Assembly (NCBI GenBank): GCA_005798405.1
Contig: SYJQ01000006.1
Span: 1-43,485, forward strand
From: Nitrosopumilaceae archaeon
Lineage (GTDB): Archaea > Thermoproteota > Nitrososphaeria > Nitrososphaerales > Nitrosopumilaceae
Direction: 5' to 3'
DNA length: 43,485 bases
The notes below the pieces were generated by a model. It was not told the DNA's origin and did no database searches. It was given only the letters and a program-made list of their open reading frames with translations. The translations under genes were made by a program, and so were the position numbers. Numbering within the stretch: position 1 is the stretch's first letter; each line of letters opens with the position of its first letter. Shown here in pieces: positions 7,589-16,227 of the stretch.

Positions 7589-8739
7589 CTTGTCTCATCT
7601 TCAATTATTTTAGAGAGTGATTTTAGATTGACATCTACACCGTTAGAATTTTTCAAATAATACGCTCCTTTGATGCTGTTTGTAGTAACTGAATCAACAT
7701 TTTCTTTGCTGATTAAAGGAGTAAGACATGTGCAGCAATCAGCAAGAATTTCGCATCCAGCTCGTTCTAGTTCATTGGTGTAGCCAATCTTTCTTGCTTG
7801 CTCCTTTACAGTTCTTGGACAAAAGATCATACATCTTTTCTTAAAGGAGCGGCCCTTTAGTTTACCAGCAAGTTCAGAGATCTCTTCTAGACCCAACTGA
7901 GGACTACCAAGTGTTATCAAATCACCTTTTTCTGAAGTGTTTAGCTCATCGTGAATCTCATTCATCTCTTTTTTATCAAAATCTACTTTTTCACATCCAG
8001 GATCTCCCTCACCAAAAAGAAATTTTGCACATGTTCCAGACGTTCCCATTCCACCACAGAGTGCCTTGCAGCTGCGTCTGTCCATTTCTCCCACACCTGA
8101 GATATTTACAGAATTGTTTCCAACTTTTCCTGCAAAAAATCCAAGCATTCCATATGTCAGCTCATTTGGATTATCTATCTTCATTCTAATTGTCAGATTT
8201 GGAGAGTCTTCTTTTCTTAGTGAAGAGTATGGACTTTTTCCAGTAATTGCACTTGCAAGTGCGCTAAATGCACTTTCTTTGTTAGTTTTTAGATTATCAA
8301 ATGAATTTGCATGTATTGCTGCATTGCTTTCTGCAAATGATACTTGTGTTCCCTCTTTTGGTATATCAAAAATCTCATATGGAATGCAGGAAAATGATGG
8401 AGTAACTCCCATTGTTTCATATGATTTTCTAATTGAGAGTTGTTTTGAAATAAAATTATCATCTAGATTATAATTTGATACATTATCAATATCAAAGCCC
8501 ATTGGATTAAGAGTAGTTTTGACTTTGACTCTGGCATTTTTACTAATACCAGATAAGAATTCCTCACCTGCATCTCCAATTGTGTTATAATTTACACCAG
8601 AAAGATGTGCCCACTCAATTGGGATTAGCTTCTCTGCATCTGTTGCTTCACCTGTTGCAACCAAAATTCTGTATGCCATCTGCATAATTTCGCCTTGCTC
8701 GCCTTTTAGTGCAGATTCTTCTTCTCTTGTTAGCTCCAA
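7585..8739 (-). CDS. Phosphomevalonate dehydratase large subunit (aconitase X, DUF521)
   Basis: This is the catalytic half of archaeal aconitase X. It has ELTREEESALKGEQGEIMQMAYRILVATGEATDA-type sequence at the N-terminus, LIPIEWAHLSGVNYNTIGDAG, a Cys-rich segment CKALCGGMGTSGTCAKFLFGEGDPGC, and CCTCLTPL near the end, with cysteines expected to hold the Fe-S cluster. An open frame extends to an ATG at 8895, but the family begins at LELTREEE. I therefore start at the TTG at 8739, 23-30 bases from a TATA-like box at 8761-8770. The longer start would run through the divergent nth gene. Confidence 0.85.
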   Translation of the reverse strand: MELTREEESALKGEQGEIMQMAYRILVATGEATDAEKLIPIEWAHLSGVNYNTIGDAGEEFLSGISKNARVKVKTTLNPMGFDIDNVSNYNLDDNFISKQLSIRKSYETMGVTPSFSCIPYEIFDIPKEGTQVSFAESNAAIHANSFDNLKTNKESAFSALASAITGKSPYSSLRKEDSPNLTIRMKIDNPNELTYGMLGFFAGKVGNNSVNISGVGEMDRRSCKALCGGMGTSGTCAKFLFGEGDPGCEKVDFDKKEMNEIHDELNTSEKGDLITLGSPQLGLEEISELAGKLKGRSFKKRCMIFCPRTVKEQARKIGYTNELERAGCEILADCCTCLTPLISKENVDSVTTNSIKGAYYLKNSNGVDVNLKSLSKIIEDETR

Positions 8740-8760
8740 CAGTACTAGTTTGACTATTAC

Positions 8761-8770
8761 AGATATAATA
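8761..8770. promoter_or_regulatory. Shared TATA-like box between aconitase X and nth
   Basis: The 56-base spacer between the divergent starts (8739 reverse and 8796 forward) has a single clear TATA-like element, AGATATAATA. It reads TATTATATCT on the reverse strand. Its centre is about 27 bases from the reverse TTG and 30 from the forward ATG, the distance expected for leaderless archaeal transcripts on both sides. One element may serve both genes. Confidence 0.5.
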
Positions 8771-8795
8771 CTTGTACGTAAAATTCCACATACAG

Positions 8796-9446
8796 ATGCA
8801 AAAAATTCTTCGTGGAATGATGGATACAATGACTTCCGTAAAGCCTCCAAGAATGACTGCATTAAGAGAGCTGCATGAAGCAGAGACGGGATCATTTAGC
8901 ATTTTAATTGGAACAATACTTTCAGCAAGAACAAAAGATGAGACTACAACAAAAGCAGTCAAAGTGTTATTTGCAAAATACAAAAATGCAAAGGAGCTTG
9001 CAAATGCCAAAACAAAAGATGTTGAAAAAATTATAAAATCAATTGGTTTCTATCACGTAAAATCAAAAAGAATAATCGAGGTTGCAAAAATTATTGATTC
9101 CAAGTACAAGGGAAAGGTTCCAGATAGTTTAGAAAAATTAGTAGAGCTGCCTGGAGTTGGAAGAAAGACTGCAAACTGTGTATTGGTTTATGCGTTTGAC
9201 AAGCCGGCTATTCCAGTAGACATTCATGTTCACAGAATTTCAAATAGATTAGGATTAGTAAATACAAAAACTCCTGAAGAAACAGAGCAGGAGCTAATGA
9301 AAAAGATTCCAAAAAAATTCTGGATTGATATCAATGACACTTTTGTAATGTATGGTCAAAACATTTGCAAACCAATATCACCAATGTGTAGTGTGTGTAA
9401 AATCAAAAGAGATTGTAAATATTTCAAAACTAAGAACGCTTCTTAG
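8796..9446 (+). CDS. nth: Endonuclease III (base-excision DNA glycosylase/AP lyase)
   Basis: A helix-hairpin-helix glycosylase with ILIGTILSARTKDETT, the HhH motif LVELPGVGRKTANCVL including the catalytic Lys, and VDIHVHRISNRLG including the catalytic Asp. The C-terminus has the [4Fe-4S] motif C-x6-C-x2-C-x5-C (CKPISPMCSVCKIKRDC). It removes oxidised pyrimidines and nicks abasic sites. A TTG at 8772 is in frame, but the ATG at 8796 fits the box at 8761-8770 and the family start, giving 216 residues. The 3' end overlaps the convergent gene by 17 bases. Confidence 0.93.
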   Translation: MQKILRGMMDTMTSVKPPRMTALRELHEAETGSFSILIGTILSARTKDETTTKAVKVLFAKYKNAKELANAKTKDVEKIIKSIGFYHVKSKRIIEVAKIIDSKYKGKVPDSLEKLVELPGVGRKTANCVLVYAFDKPAIPVDIHVHRISNRLGLVNTKTPEETEQELMKKIPKKFWIDINDTFVMYGQNICKPISPMCSVCKIKRDCKYFKTKNAS

Positions 9447-10098
9447 TGAGATACAAGATGCCTACCACTGTTCCAACGCCAGCAGCCACATAAAATGGAA
9501 ATAATGCAAATGGGTTCTTTGCGGGATCTCCTGAAATGAATTCTACAATCATGCTTCCTGAATTTACTGCAGGTGGATCAGTAGAGCTTTCCATTCCATG
9601 AATGGAATACGAATTAATTGCAAATACACCAATATCAAGATTAGATACAACTATTCTTGCACCGTTGTTAACTGTTAATCCTGCTCTTTCAGTGTACGAT
9701 ACGATTGTTTTAGATGTAGGAGACCATCCTCTCTCCAAATCACTGTGTACAACAACATATCCTTCCTTAGGAGTCTGTACAGCAATCCAGAATTTTTCAT
9801 CTGGTTGTGAGCCCATACCTACTTCAACAAATTTCTCAGGATTTTCTTTGTCATAGACTCTCAAAACTGCGTTTCCATCAGGGTTTGCATATACAAGATT
9901 ATTATCAATTGTAGCTTGCCAGCTTATTCCATGTGTTCTTTGCATTGGAATAATGACTGCATCTCTAAGAATTTTATTAAATTCGTATGATGGAATCTCT
10001 ATTGTGTCAATGATTAGTGTAGGATTTTTTGATTCTTCTGCAAAGACAGGTGTTATCACAAATACAGAAAGTAAAATCAGAACAAGAAGATACTTCAC
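9430..10098 (-). CDS. Secreted protein with C-terminal membrane anchor, unknown function
   Basis: The 222-residue protein has a clear signal peptide (KYLLVLILLSVFVITPVFA, cleavage near residue 20), a beta-rich extracellular region of about 170 residues, and a C-terminal membrane helix (about 196-216, FPFYVAAGVGTVVGILYL) with a short basic tail KKRS. The body has tryptophan and aromatic strands (GISWQATI, EKFWIAVQTPKEGYVVVHSDLERGW) but no motif I can name. It looks like a cell-surface protein anchored in the archaeal membrane. It is convergent with nth and upstream of no obvious partner, so context gives no function. Confidence 0.75.
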   Translation of the reverse strand: MKYLLVLILLSVFVITPVFAEESKNPTLIIDTIEIPSYEFNKILRDAVIIPMQRTHGISWQATIDNNLVYANPDGNAVLRVYDKENPEKFVEVGMGSQPDEKFWIAVQTPKEGYVVVHSDLERGWSPTSKTIVSYTERAGLTVNNGARIVVSNLDIGVFAINSYSIHGMESSTDPPAVNSGSMIVEFISGDPAKNPFALFPFYVAAGVGTVVGILYLTKKRS

Positions 10099-10128
10099 GA
10101 GCTAAATCTAGTTTGAGTGAATAAATAC

Positions 10129-11268
10129 CTAATCAACAAATGGGTGTGGATGTTCCAAAATTACCTTTGAGACTTCGGGTCTTAAGATAAATTCAGATGG
10201 GGATTTGCCTTCATCGATCATTTGTCTTAGCTTGGTTCCACTGATTTGCTCTTTTGCATCATCGCCATGTGGACATGCTCTTGGATTTGTATATGTCAGA
10301 CATTTTCTACAATAGAAAAATGCTGGGAAAAATATTGGAGTTATTTCTAATTCCGGATAATCATCAAATATTTTTTGTGCTGCAAATGGATCATAAAACG
10401 TTCCAACTCCTGCATGATCTCTGCCAATAATGATGTGTGAGCATCCATAGTTTTGTCTCATAATTGCATGATGAATTGCTTCTTTTGGTCCGGCATACTT
10501 CATCTCAGTATGTAACGTTCCAAGTTTACATCTGTTTTCTGGATAATAGTGCTCAATCATAGTTTCATAGCATTTTACAATAACTTCATCTATAAAGTCG
10601 CCAGACTTTTTCTTGCCAATTACTGGATTGACAAATACTCCATCTCTTGTTGTGATTGATGTCTTTTGTAGCATCTCATGTGCTACGTGTGGTGGATTTC
10701 TTGTCTGAAAAGCCACAATTGTCTTCCATCCTGCTTTAGCAAATGCCTCTCGTGTTTGCAGAGGCGTCAGCCTATATTTTCTAATTTCAGTCTCTTCAGG
10801 TCTTGCAATGTAATCAATTTTGCCACCAACCAAATAATCTTGCATGGACATTGTCTTTGCAACACCAGGATGTGAAGAATCATTTGTTCCGTATACTCCC
10901 TTTGCAGTCTTTTCTTTATCAAAGGTAAATGTCTCTTTGACATGCAAGATTGCTATGCCTAATCCCTGATGGTTTTGTAGTAACACTTTGCCAGCTTTTT
11001 TCATTTTTGCAGCTGTTGATTCATCTACATCAAGAACGATAGGAATTGTCCAAGCTAATCCATTTGATAGCCTGCCTTTTGATATGACATTTTCATAGTC
11101 TTTTTTGCCCAGAAATCCCTCAAGCGGACTAAAAATTCCATCTGCAATGTTTTCAACATCATTTGCAAGGTCTTCAGATATGGATATGGAGTATAATCCA
11201 GATGGATCAGCTTTGGTAATTCTATTTACCAGTGTTCCTCCATGTGGTTTAATCGAATTATCAGACAT
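10129..11268 (-). CDS. sat: Sulfate adenylyltransferase (ATP sulfurylase)
   Basis: A 379-residue single-domain ATP sulfurylase with [15 protein letters not shown] (the QxRN and HxxH active-site motifs, about residues 189-203), [17 protein letters not shown] near 276-292, and a Cys-rich element [16 protein letters not shown] near 321-336 as in archaeal and thermophile enzymes. It makes APS from sulfate and ATP, the first step of sulfate assimilation. It follows cysH with a 10-base gap on the same strand, so the two are almost certainly co-transcribed. Confidence 0.95.
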   Translation of the reverse strand: MSDNSIKPHGGTLVNRITKADPSGLYSISISEDLANDVENIADGIFSPLEGFLGKKDYENVISKGRLSNGLAWTIPIVLDVDESTAAKMKKAGKVLLQNHQGLGIAILHVKETFTFDKEKTAKGVYGTNDSSHPGVAKTMSMQDYLVGGKIDYIARPEETEIRKYRLTPLQTREAFAKAGWKTIVAFQTRNPPHVAHEMLQKTSITTRDGVFVNPVIGKKKSGDFIDEVIVKCYETMIEHYYPENRCKLGTLHTEMKYAGPKEAIHHAIMRQNYGCSHIIIGRDHAGVGTFYDPFAAQKIFDDYPELEITPIFFPAFFYCRKCLTYTNPRACPHGDDAKEQISGTKLRQMIDEGKSPSEFILRPEVSKVILEHPHPFVD

Positions 11269-11278
11269 ACTAAATTCC

Positions 11279-11995
11279 CTATTTATGGTCTATATGAAGG
11301 CCACACTCTTTGTGCTCTCCTTGTTCCCACCACCAACGTCCTGCTCTCAAGTCTTCGCCAGGTTTGATTGCTCTTGTACATGGCTCACATCCAATACTTG
11401 GATAGCCTTTGTCAAGAAGACTATTGTATGGTAAATTATTTTTCTTGATGTAATCTTGAATTTGATCCCAAGTCCAATCTATTATTGGATTAATTTTTAA
11501 AATTCCACCATGTCCATGATCTATTTGGAAAATATTGACATCCTTTCTTACTTCTGTTTGATCACGTCTTAGTCCAGTAATCCAACCATCTAGTGTAGAC
11601 AACATTCTATTAATTGGATGTACTTTGCGGATCTCACAACATAGTTTTCTATTCTCTATACTTTCATAGAAAAGATTCATTCCTTTCTCTCTGACCATGT
11701 CTTCTACTTCTTTAGTATCAGGAAACAAAACCTCAATTGTTATGTTGTATTTTTTTCTCACGACATCCATAATGTCATAGGTTTCCTGTGGTAGTCTTCC
11801 TGTATCTAATGTAAAGAATCTAAACTTGGGATTGATTTTGAGCATAATATCCATAATTACTGCATCCTCTGCACCAAAACTTGATGCCTTTGCAACTCGT
11901 GGATGAAGATTTTCTGAAACCCATTGAAGTGCTTCGTTTGTTGTCTTTATTTTTGAATTAAGTTGATCTACTTGTTCTTGAGTAAATTTTTTCAC
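11279..11995 (-). CDS. cysH: APS/PAPS reductase with Fe-S cysteine motifs
   Basis: The 238-residue protein has the adenylyl-sulfate reductase layout: [12 protein letters not shown] (about 38-49), [26 protein letters not shown] (the CC pair), [12 protein letters not shown], and a C-terminal CEPC followed by ECGLHIDHK with the redox-active Cys. The CC...CxxC arrangement marks the [4Fe-4S] type found in APS-reducing enzymes. It precedes sat in a two-gene unit. A TATA-like box on the reverse strand near 12015-12024 is about 25 bases upstream. Use of APS or PAPS cannot be settled from sequence; cysC nearby keeps PAPS possible. Confidence 0.93.
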   Translation of the reverse strand: MKKFTQEQVDQLNSKIKTTNEALQWVSENLHPRVAKASSFGAEDAVIMDIMLKINPKFRFFTLDTGRLPQETYDIMDVVRKKYNITIEVLFPDTKEVEDMVREKGMNLFYESIENRKLCCEIRKVHPINRMLSTLDGWITGLRRDQTEVRKDVNIFQIDHGHGGILKINPIIDWTWDQIQDYIKKNNLPYNSLLDKGYPSIGCEPCTRAIKPGEDLRAGRWWWEQGEHKECGLHIDHK

Positions 11996-12078
11996 AGTTA
12001 CACTTGGATTGTTTTGTTTTATATTGATTACCCGGATTTATCCTAAATTATAAACAGGCACAGTTCAAAAAAGAAGAG

Positions 12079-13197
12079 ATGGAAGATATTTCTTACGTAG
12101 TAGTTTTCCCAACAGTTTTCTCTAAAAATAAAATTCCACAATTAATAATAAATATTAAAAAAATTCTAAAGATCCAAAATCAAGAATTCAAATCAGTCAA
12201 ACGTGATGGAGATGTCATTTTAGTAGATGCAAATGATCCAGTATTTTCATCATCTGCAATAAATTTACTTTTTGGTGTTGAAAAAATAGCTATTGCAAGG
12301 CAGGTAAAAAATGATTTTCAGAAAATTGTGTCAGAGATTACTACAGTAGGCGGAAATCTGCTCTTAAAGGGAGAAAAATTTCTTGTTAAAGTTGAAGGAA
12401 CATCAAAAGGATTTTTTACAAAAGATATTGAATTGGCAGCAACATCTGGCATTATAGAAAAAAAATCCAATATGGGTGCACGTCCAGGAACAGAAGAAAA
12501 TTTTGATAAATTACTTTACACGTATCTTACAAAAAATAATGCGTATGTTTGTATTTTTTCAGATAAGGGTCAGGGAGGCATACCATATCAATTACAAAAT
12601 AAAGATGTCATATGCAGTGTTTATGATGAGATTTCAGCAATTTCTTGTTTTGAAACAATAAAACAAGGATTTGATTCAAAAATAATAATCTGTTATAGAC
12701 AAAAATCTGAATTAATGAATTTGGTTAAAATGATCAATCAAATAATTCCAAGATTGGTAAAACGAGAAATTGTACTAGAATTTTTTCATGTCAAGGTTAA
12801 TCAAACTGGATCAAAAAATTATCTGATATTTGTAAATTCAATATTAGAAATTATGCTTCATGAAGCAAAATCAAATAAGATAAGTCATATATCACTTGCA
12901 TTATCTCCAATGATGTTTTCTACAAACTTTATTGATTATTCAATGAAACGTGTATTTCAAAAAAATATGATACCAGTAATGCCATTAAGTGGTGTGGATA
13001 CCAAACTTTTTGAAGAAGCCAAAGAGATCGGATTGGAAAAACAAATTCCAAAATTAGAAAAATTATTTATGATTAATTCAAATGAAATACCAAATTTTTC
13101 AAACAAAGACATAGATTTTGCTCTAAAGTCAAAGAAAAGCATCACTGTCAAAATTGGCCCAAATAATGTGCATGATATTCTTGATTCTCTAGAATAA
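12079..13197 (+). CDS. ThiI-like THUMP protein with degenerate PP-loop
   Basis: A 372-residue protein with a THUMP-like half (to about 155, including KFLVKVEGTSKGFFTKDIELAATSGI and VCIFSDKGQGGIPYQL) followed by a region aligned with the ThiI ATP-pyrophosphatase domain. At the PP-loop (180-187), where ThiI has SGGIDS, the sequence is SVYDEISA, so ATP binding is doubtful. The ThiI-like PLSGVDTKLFEEAKEIGLEKQ motif remains near 308-328. There is no rhodanese domain. It may be an RNA-binding paralogue rather than a sulfurtransferase. A TATA-like TTATAAAC at 12046-12053 lies about 30 bases before the ATG. Confidence 0.7.
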   Translation: MEDISYVVVFPTVFSKNKIPQLIINIKKILKIQNQEFKSVKRDGDVILVDANDPVFSSSAINLLFGVEKIAIARQVKNDFQKIVSEITTVGGNLLLKGEKFLVKVEGTSKGFFTKDIELAATSGIIEKKSNMGARPGTEENFDKLLYTYLTKNNAYVCIFSDKGQGGIPYQLQNKDVICSVYDEISAISCFETIKQGFDSKIIICYRQKSELMNLVKMINQIIPRLVKREIVLEFFHVKVNQTGSKNYLIFVNSILEIMLHEAKSNKISHISLALSPMMFSTNFIDYSMKRVFQKNMIPVMPLSGVDTKLFEEAKEIGLEKQIPKLEKLFMINSNEIPNFSNKDIDFALKSKKSITVKIGPNNVHDILDSLE

Positions 13198-13237
13198 AAT
13201 AACTGGAAATTTAAACGGCATTTGGAGATTGTAATCT

Positions 13238-14470
13238 GTGCTAAAAATCGGTGAATTCATCTATCCATGGGGAAGCGGCCACTATTCCCGAATGATGAGG
13301 CTAAATGCAGTGTTGGGAGATCACATAAAAGAGAAATTTGAAGTTCATTTTTCAAGCAAAGACCATGTTTATCATAAGTTACTAGAAAAATTTCCCAACC
13401 ATAAAGATCAAATTCATGAGATATTGATGCCAACCCCAATTGATGGTAAATTTGGACCAAGCATTACATTATCATTGTTGAATTTTTTACTGCCAGTTGA
13501 AAAAAATCCTCCTCTTGTAAAACAAGTCACAAGCTATTTGAGACAAGAAGGAAAATTGTATGATGAACAAAAATTTGATCTGGTAATAAATGATGGAGAT
13601 ATGGGTTCTAACATTATAGCAAAAAATCGTAATGTTCCAAGTTTGTTTATAACAAATCAGTTTAGACCAAAATTGTACAAGTCAAGATCTTATTTTTATC
13701 CCGCATTAGTTTATGTTTCAAAACAAATTGCAAAAGCTTCTAGAATTCTTGTAGCTGATTCTCCTCCTCCATATACTATGTGTGAATATAATCTAAATTT
13801 CACAGATGATGTAAAAGAAAAAGTAACTTATGTTGGCCATTTTACTAGTGTAAATATAGAGAAAAAACCAACATCTGATCTTGAAAAACTCATAGAGAAC
13901 TCTGAATTTGGATATTGGATGCGAACTGGAAATAAATCAACCAATGATGGAACAGGTCAGAGGTATGAAGATGTATTTTGTCAAAACGAAATGAAAAATG
14001 AAAAAAGAATCATCTCTCATGCAAAAAATGATCTAAGAATTAATTCTGTTTTAGGAAGAGATGGGGGAAAATATTCTATATCTGATGCTTTAGAGAAAAA
14101 AATAGATTGGATTCAAATCGATATAGGTTTTCTATCAGAGCAAGAAAAAGAAACTGTTTTGAATTTTTGTAAATATGCTGTAGTAAATGGTTCTCATACT
14201 GTAATGGGTGAAATACTTGGAGGAAAAGCAAAACCGATAATTGGTATTCCAATTTATGATGAACATACAAATAACATCAGATGGGCCGAAGAGAAAAACC
14301 TCGGAATACTTGCAGTTAACACAAAGCAAGTAATTGAGTCTATTTCGAGAATTAAAGATAATTATACTAAATTTGAGGAGAATTTGGCTGATTTTTCTAA
14401 AAATTTTGTACCTAATGGGGCAGAAAATGCAGCAAAGATAGCAGCAAGCATACTAGAAGAAAAGAAATAA
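13238..14470 (+). CDS. MurG-like/GT28-type glycosyltransferase
   Basis: The 410-residue protein has a GT-B shape. Its N-terminus FIYPWGSGHYSRMMRL contains the glycine-rich GxGHxxR element of MurG/MJ1255-like enzymes. A donor-site segment near 320-350 reads NGSHTVMGEILGGKAKPIIGIP, followed by YDEHTNNIRWAEEKNLG. The acceptor is unknown; a lipid or cell-surface glycan is likely for a marine archaeon. The start is GTG, with an AAATTTAAAC box at 13207-13216 about 27 bases upstream, so translation is probably leaderless. It is 40 bases after the ThiI-like gene. Confidence 0.75.
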   Translation: MLKIGEFIYPWGSGHYSRMMRLNAVLGDHIKEKFEVHFSSKDHVYHKLLEKFPNHKDQIHEILMPTPIDGKFGPSITLSLLNFLLPVEKNPPLVKQVTSYLRQEGKLYDEQKFDLVINDGDMGSNIIAKNRNVPSLFITNQFRPKLYKSRSYFYPALVYVSKQIAKASRILVADSPPPYTMCEYNLNFTDDVKEKVTYVGHFTSVNIEKKPTSDLEKLIENSEFGYWMRTGNKSTNDGTGQRYEDVFCQNEMKNEKRIISHAKNDLRINSVLGRDGGKYSISDALEKKIDWIQIDIGFLSEQEKETVLNFCKYAVVNGSHTVMGEILGGKAKPIIGIPIYDEHTNNIRWAEEKNLGILAVNTKQVIESISRIKDNYTKFEENLADFSKNFVPNGAENAAKIAASILEEKK

Positions 14471-14495
14471 TACATTATTTTGAGATTTTTAGTTA

Positions 14496-14562
14496 TCTGG
14501 CACGCGGGATGTTCGATGGGCGAACGGACCGCAAGGGATGACGATAAAATCCGCGTGTCAGA
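14496..14562 (+). ncRNA. Candidate structured RNA 1 (GC-rich hairpin element)
   Basis: The spacer 14471-14625 contains a GC-rich island inside AT-rich DNA. Bases 14496-14507 (TCTGGCACGCGG) pair with 14551-14562 (CCGCGTGTCAGA) as a 12-bp helix with one G-U. Inside, GTTCG (14511-14515) pairs with CGAAC (14521-14525) around a 5-base loop, leaving a purine-rich strand (14526-14550) unpaired. No long open frame is evident in it. The downstream gene has its own TATA-like element between this island and its GTG, so a separate RNA is more likely than a 5' leader. Strand is not certain. Confidence 0.55.
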
Positions 14563-14625
14563 TTTTAAATCGATCAGATAATAACGTGGGAACGCTTTTA
14601 TGGAAAAAATTAAGCCAAATTATTA

Positions 14626-14934
14626 GTGCCTAACTGTCCAGAATGTACTGCAAGAGAGAGAAAGAAAATTCAGCTAAAATACGAAGAAGAAACTGCAGAA
14701 GAAAATAGAGGCAGAGATGATTTGTTCAAATTATTTGATCAAGTGGAAATTCCTATGAAGATGGATTCTGCTACAAAACATTTCATTTGTAAGAGATGTG
14801 GACTATATGCTACACGTGAGCAAGTTTCAGACATAAAATACAGATTAAATCAAAAAGAGAAGACACGTGAAGATAAGCAAGATGATTATCTGGAATGGTG
14901 GCAAAAAAGCAAGAAAGACAAAGAACTAGACTAG
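14626..14934 (+). CDS. Small zinc-ribbon protein, unknown function
   Basis: The 102-residue protein has CPEC at residues 4-7 and CKRCG near 54-58, a split zinc ribbon separated by a charged helical stretch, then a very charged C-terminal helix ending in WWQKSKKDKELD. No named family is recognised; the pattern suggests a nucleic-acid or ribosome-associated small protein. The start is GTG. A CTTTTATGG box at about 14595-14603 is 25-30 bases upstream, fitting a leaderless transcript. It is followed after 12 bases by the next gene on the same strand, probably one operon. Confidence 0.7.
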   Translation: MPNCPECTARERKKIQLKYEEETAEENRGRDDLFKLFDQVEIPMKMDSATKHFICKRCGLYATREQVSDIKYRLNQKEKTREDKQDDYLEWWQKSKKDKELD

Positions 14935-14946
14935 AGATGTTATTTT

Positions 14947-15390
14947 ATGGTAAAAAAAACAGACGAAGAGAAACCAGCTAAGAAAGAAAAAAAGTCAGCT
15001 AAGAAAGACGATATTCCAGATTGGGTTTCAGATGAAATTCAAAATGCAAAATTTGAGAAACCAGAAGAGCTAAAAAGAACTGGATATATTCTTGAAATTT
15101 ATGATTCAGATAATAAAATAGATACTCAATTGTATGATCCGGTTGAAGATGGCAGACATATAGTTACATTGGATTTGCCAAAAAAAATTAAAACTTCAGA
15201 TTTGGAAAAAGGGGTAGTTTACGAATTTACTTTTGATCAACACAAAGCACCTCTAAGTAAAAAAGTATCAGAGTACCTCCAAAAAGAAAAGGAGATCGAT
15301 ATGAATGCGATATACCAATTTGAATTAAAAGGAATGGAATTGCTTGATGTAGGTTCTAGCGCATCTGTTGATGAAGAATTAGAAGAATAA
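14947..15390 (+). CDS. Conserved-looking hypothetical protein with Lys-rich N-terminus
   Basis: A 147-residue soluble protein. Residues 1-22 are almost all Lys, Glu, Ala and Asp, a disordered tail. The rest alternates strand-like segments (GYILEIYD, DTQLYDP, RHIVTLDLPKKI, VVYEFTFDQ, YQFELKGMELLDV) with an acidic end EELEE, which could be a small beta-barrel. I cannot name a family. It is 12 bases downstream of the zinc-ribbon gene and convergent with the SDR gene (2-base gap). Coding status is supported by the operon position and regular codon use. Confidence 0.65.
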   Translation: MVKKTDEEKPAKKEKKSAKKDDIPDWVSDEIQNAKFEKPEELKRTGYILEIYDSDNKIDTQLYDPVEDGRHIVTLDLPKKIKTSDLEKGVVYEFTFDQHKAPLSKKVSEYLQKEKEIDMNAIYQFELKGMELLDVGSSASVDEELEE

Positions 15391-15392
15391 GA

Positions 15393-16193
15393 CTAGTCTT
15401 TTGTTTTAGAGTTTAATTGTTTTTTAAAAGCCATACCCAAAATAGGATTAATCAAGTAGGGGAATGTATTTTTCATCCATACAGCCCCACGAACCACTGA
15501 AGGAACAATAATTTCTAATCGTGGAGAATTTGCAGCTCTTAAGATTGCTTTTGCAACTGTCTTATCGCTAAGAGATGTCGGTGAGTATTTTGGCATTTTT
15601 TTAAAAGAAGGATGATCAAAAAAGTTGGTTCTGACCATTATTGGACTGACAACTGTTATTCCAATACCAGTACCTTTAAGCTCGTGTTTTAGACCTTCTG
15701 AAAAACCTAGCATTGCAAACTTTGATGCACAATAAGATGCAATTCCAGGTAGACCAAAACTTGCTGCAACAGAGGCAACATTAACAATATGACCAGATTT
15801 TTTTTCAAGCATGGGTGAGAGAAAATTTTTGATGCAGTAAATCATACCAAAATAATTTGTTGCCATTTGAGATTCGATTTCTTCAGTTGTCAAATCAGAA
15901 ACAGAACCATAAATTGCAAATCCAGCATTATTTACTAAAATATCAATAGAACCGTATTTTTCTAAAACAAGTTTTGACATTTTTTCTACTTGTGATTTAT
16001 CAGAAACATCACATTCACAAACCAAAGTGGAAATATTGTATTTTTTTAGATCGTCAGCTATTTGTTCTAATTTTTGCCTTCTTCGTGCAACTAGAATTAC
16101 ATTGGAGCCTTTTTTGGCAAATTGTATAGCAGTTTCTTTGCCTATTCCAGATGAAGCACCTGTGATTAGTACAGTCTTATCTTTGAAATCCAT
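15393..16193 (-). CDS. Short-chain dehydrogenase/reductase
   Basis: A 266-residue classical SDR: nucleotide motif TGASSGIG at 11-18, VARRRQKLEQIADDLKK, structural NNAGFAIYG near 88-96, catalytic Ser in NVASVAASF, and SYCASKFAMLGFSEGLKHEL giving the YxxxK pair. The Arg-Arg at 37-38 after the second strand favours NADP(H). Substrate cannot be told. It has a hydrophobic segment near the C-terminus (PYLINPILGMAF), which may touch membrane lipid. It lies 34 bases downstream of the flippase-like gene on the same strand and may share its transcript. Confidence 0.88.
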   Translation of the reverse strand: MDFKDKTVLITGASSGIGKETAIQFAKKGSNVILVARRRQKLEQIADDLKKYNISTLVCECDVSDKSQVEKMSKLVLEKYGSIDILVNNAGFAIYGSVSDLTTEEIESQMATNYFGMIYCIKNFLSPMLEKKSGHIVNVASVAASFGLPGIASYCASKFAMLGFSEGLKHELKGTGIGITVVSPIMVRTNFFDHPSFKKMPKYSPTSLSDKTVAKAILRAANSPRLEIIVPSVVRGAVWMKNTFPYLINPILGMAFKKQLNSKTKD

Positions 16194-16227
16194 AAATCAA
16201 AAAATTCGTTAAAAGATAAAGTGGTTT

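Noticed and set aside
8740-8895. Upstream extension of the aconitase X large subunit to an ATG at 8895
   Set aside because: The added residues do not resemble the family and overlap the divergent nth gene; the TTG at 8739 fits better.
14526-14545. CCGCAAGG...GACG string in structured RNA 1 resembling part of a twister-sister ribozyme
   Set aside because: Only one short strand is similar; the second conserved strand and the cleavage-site context are not visible, so I do not call a ribozyme.
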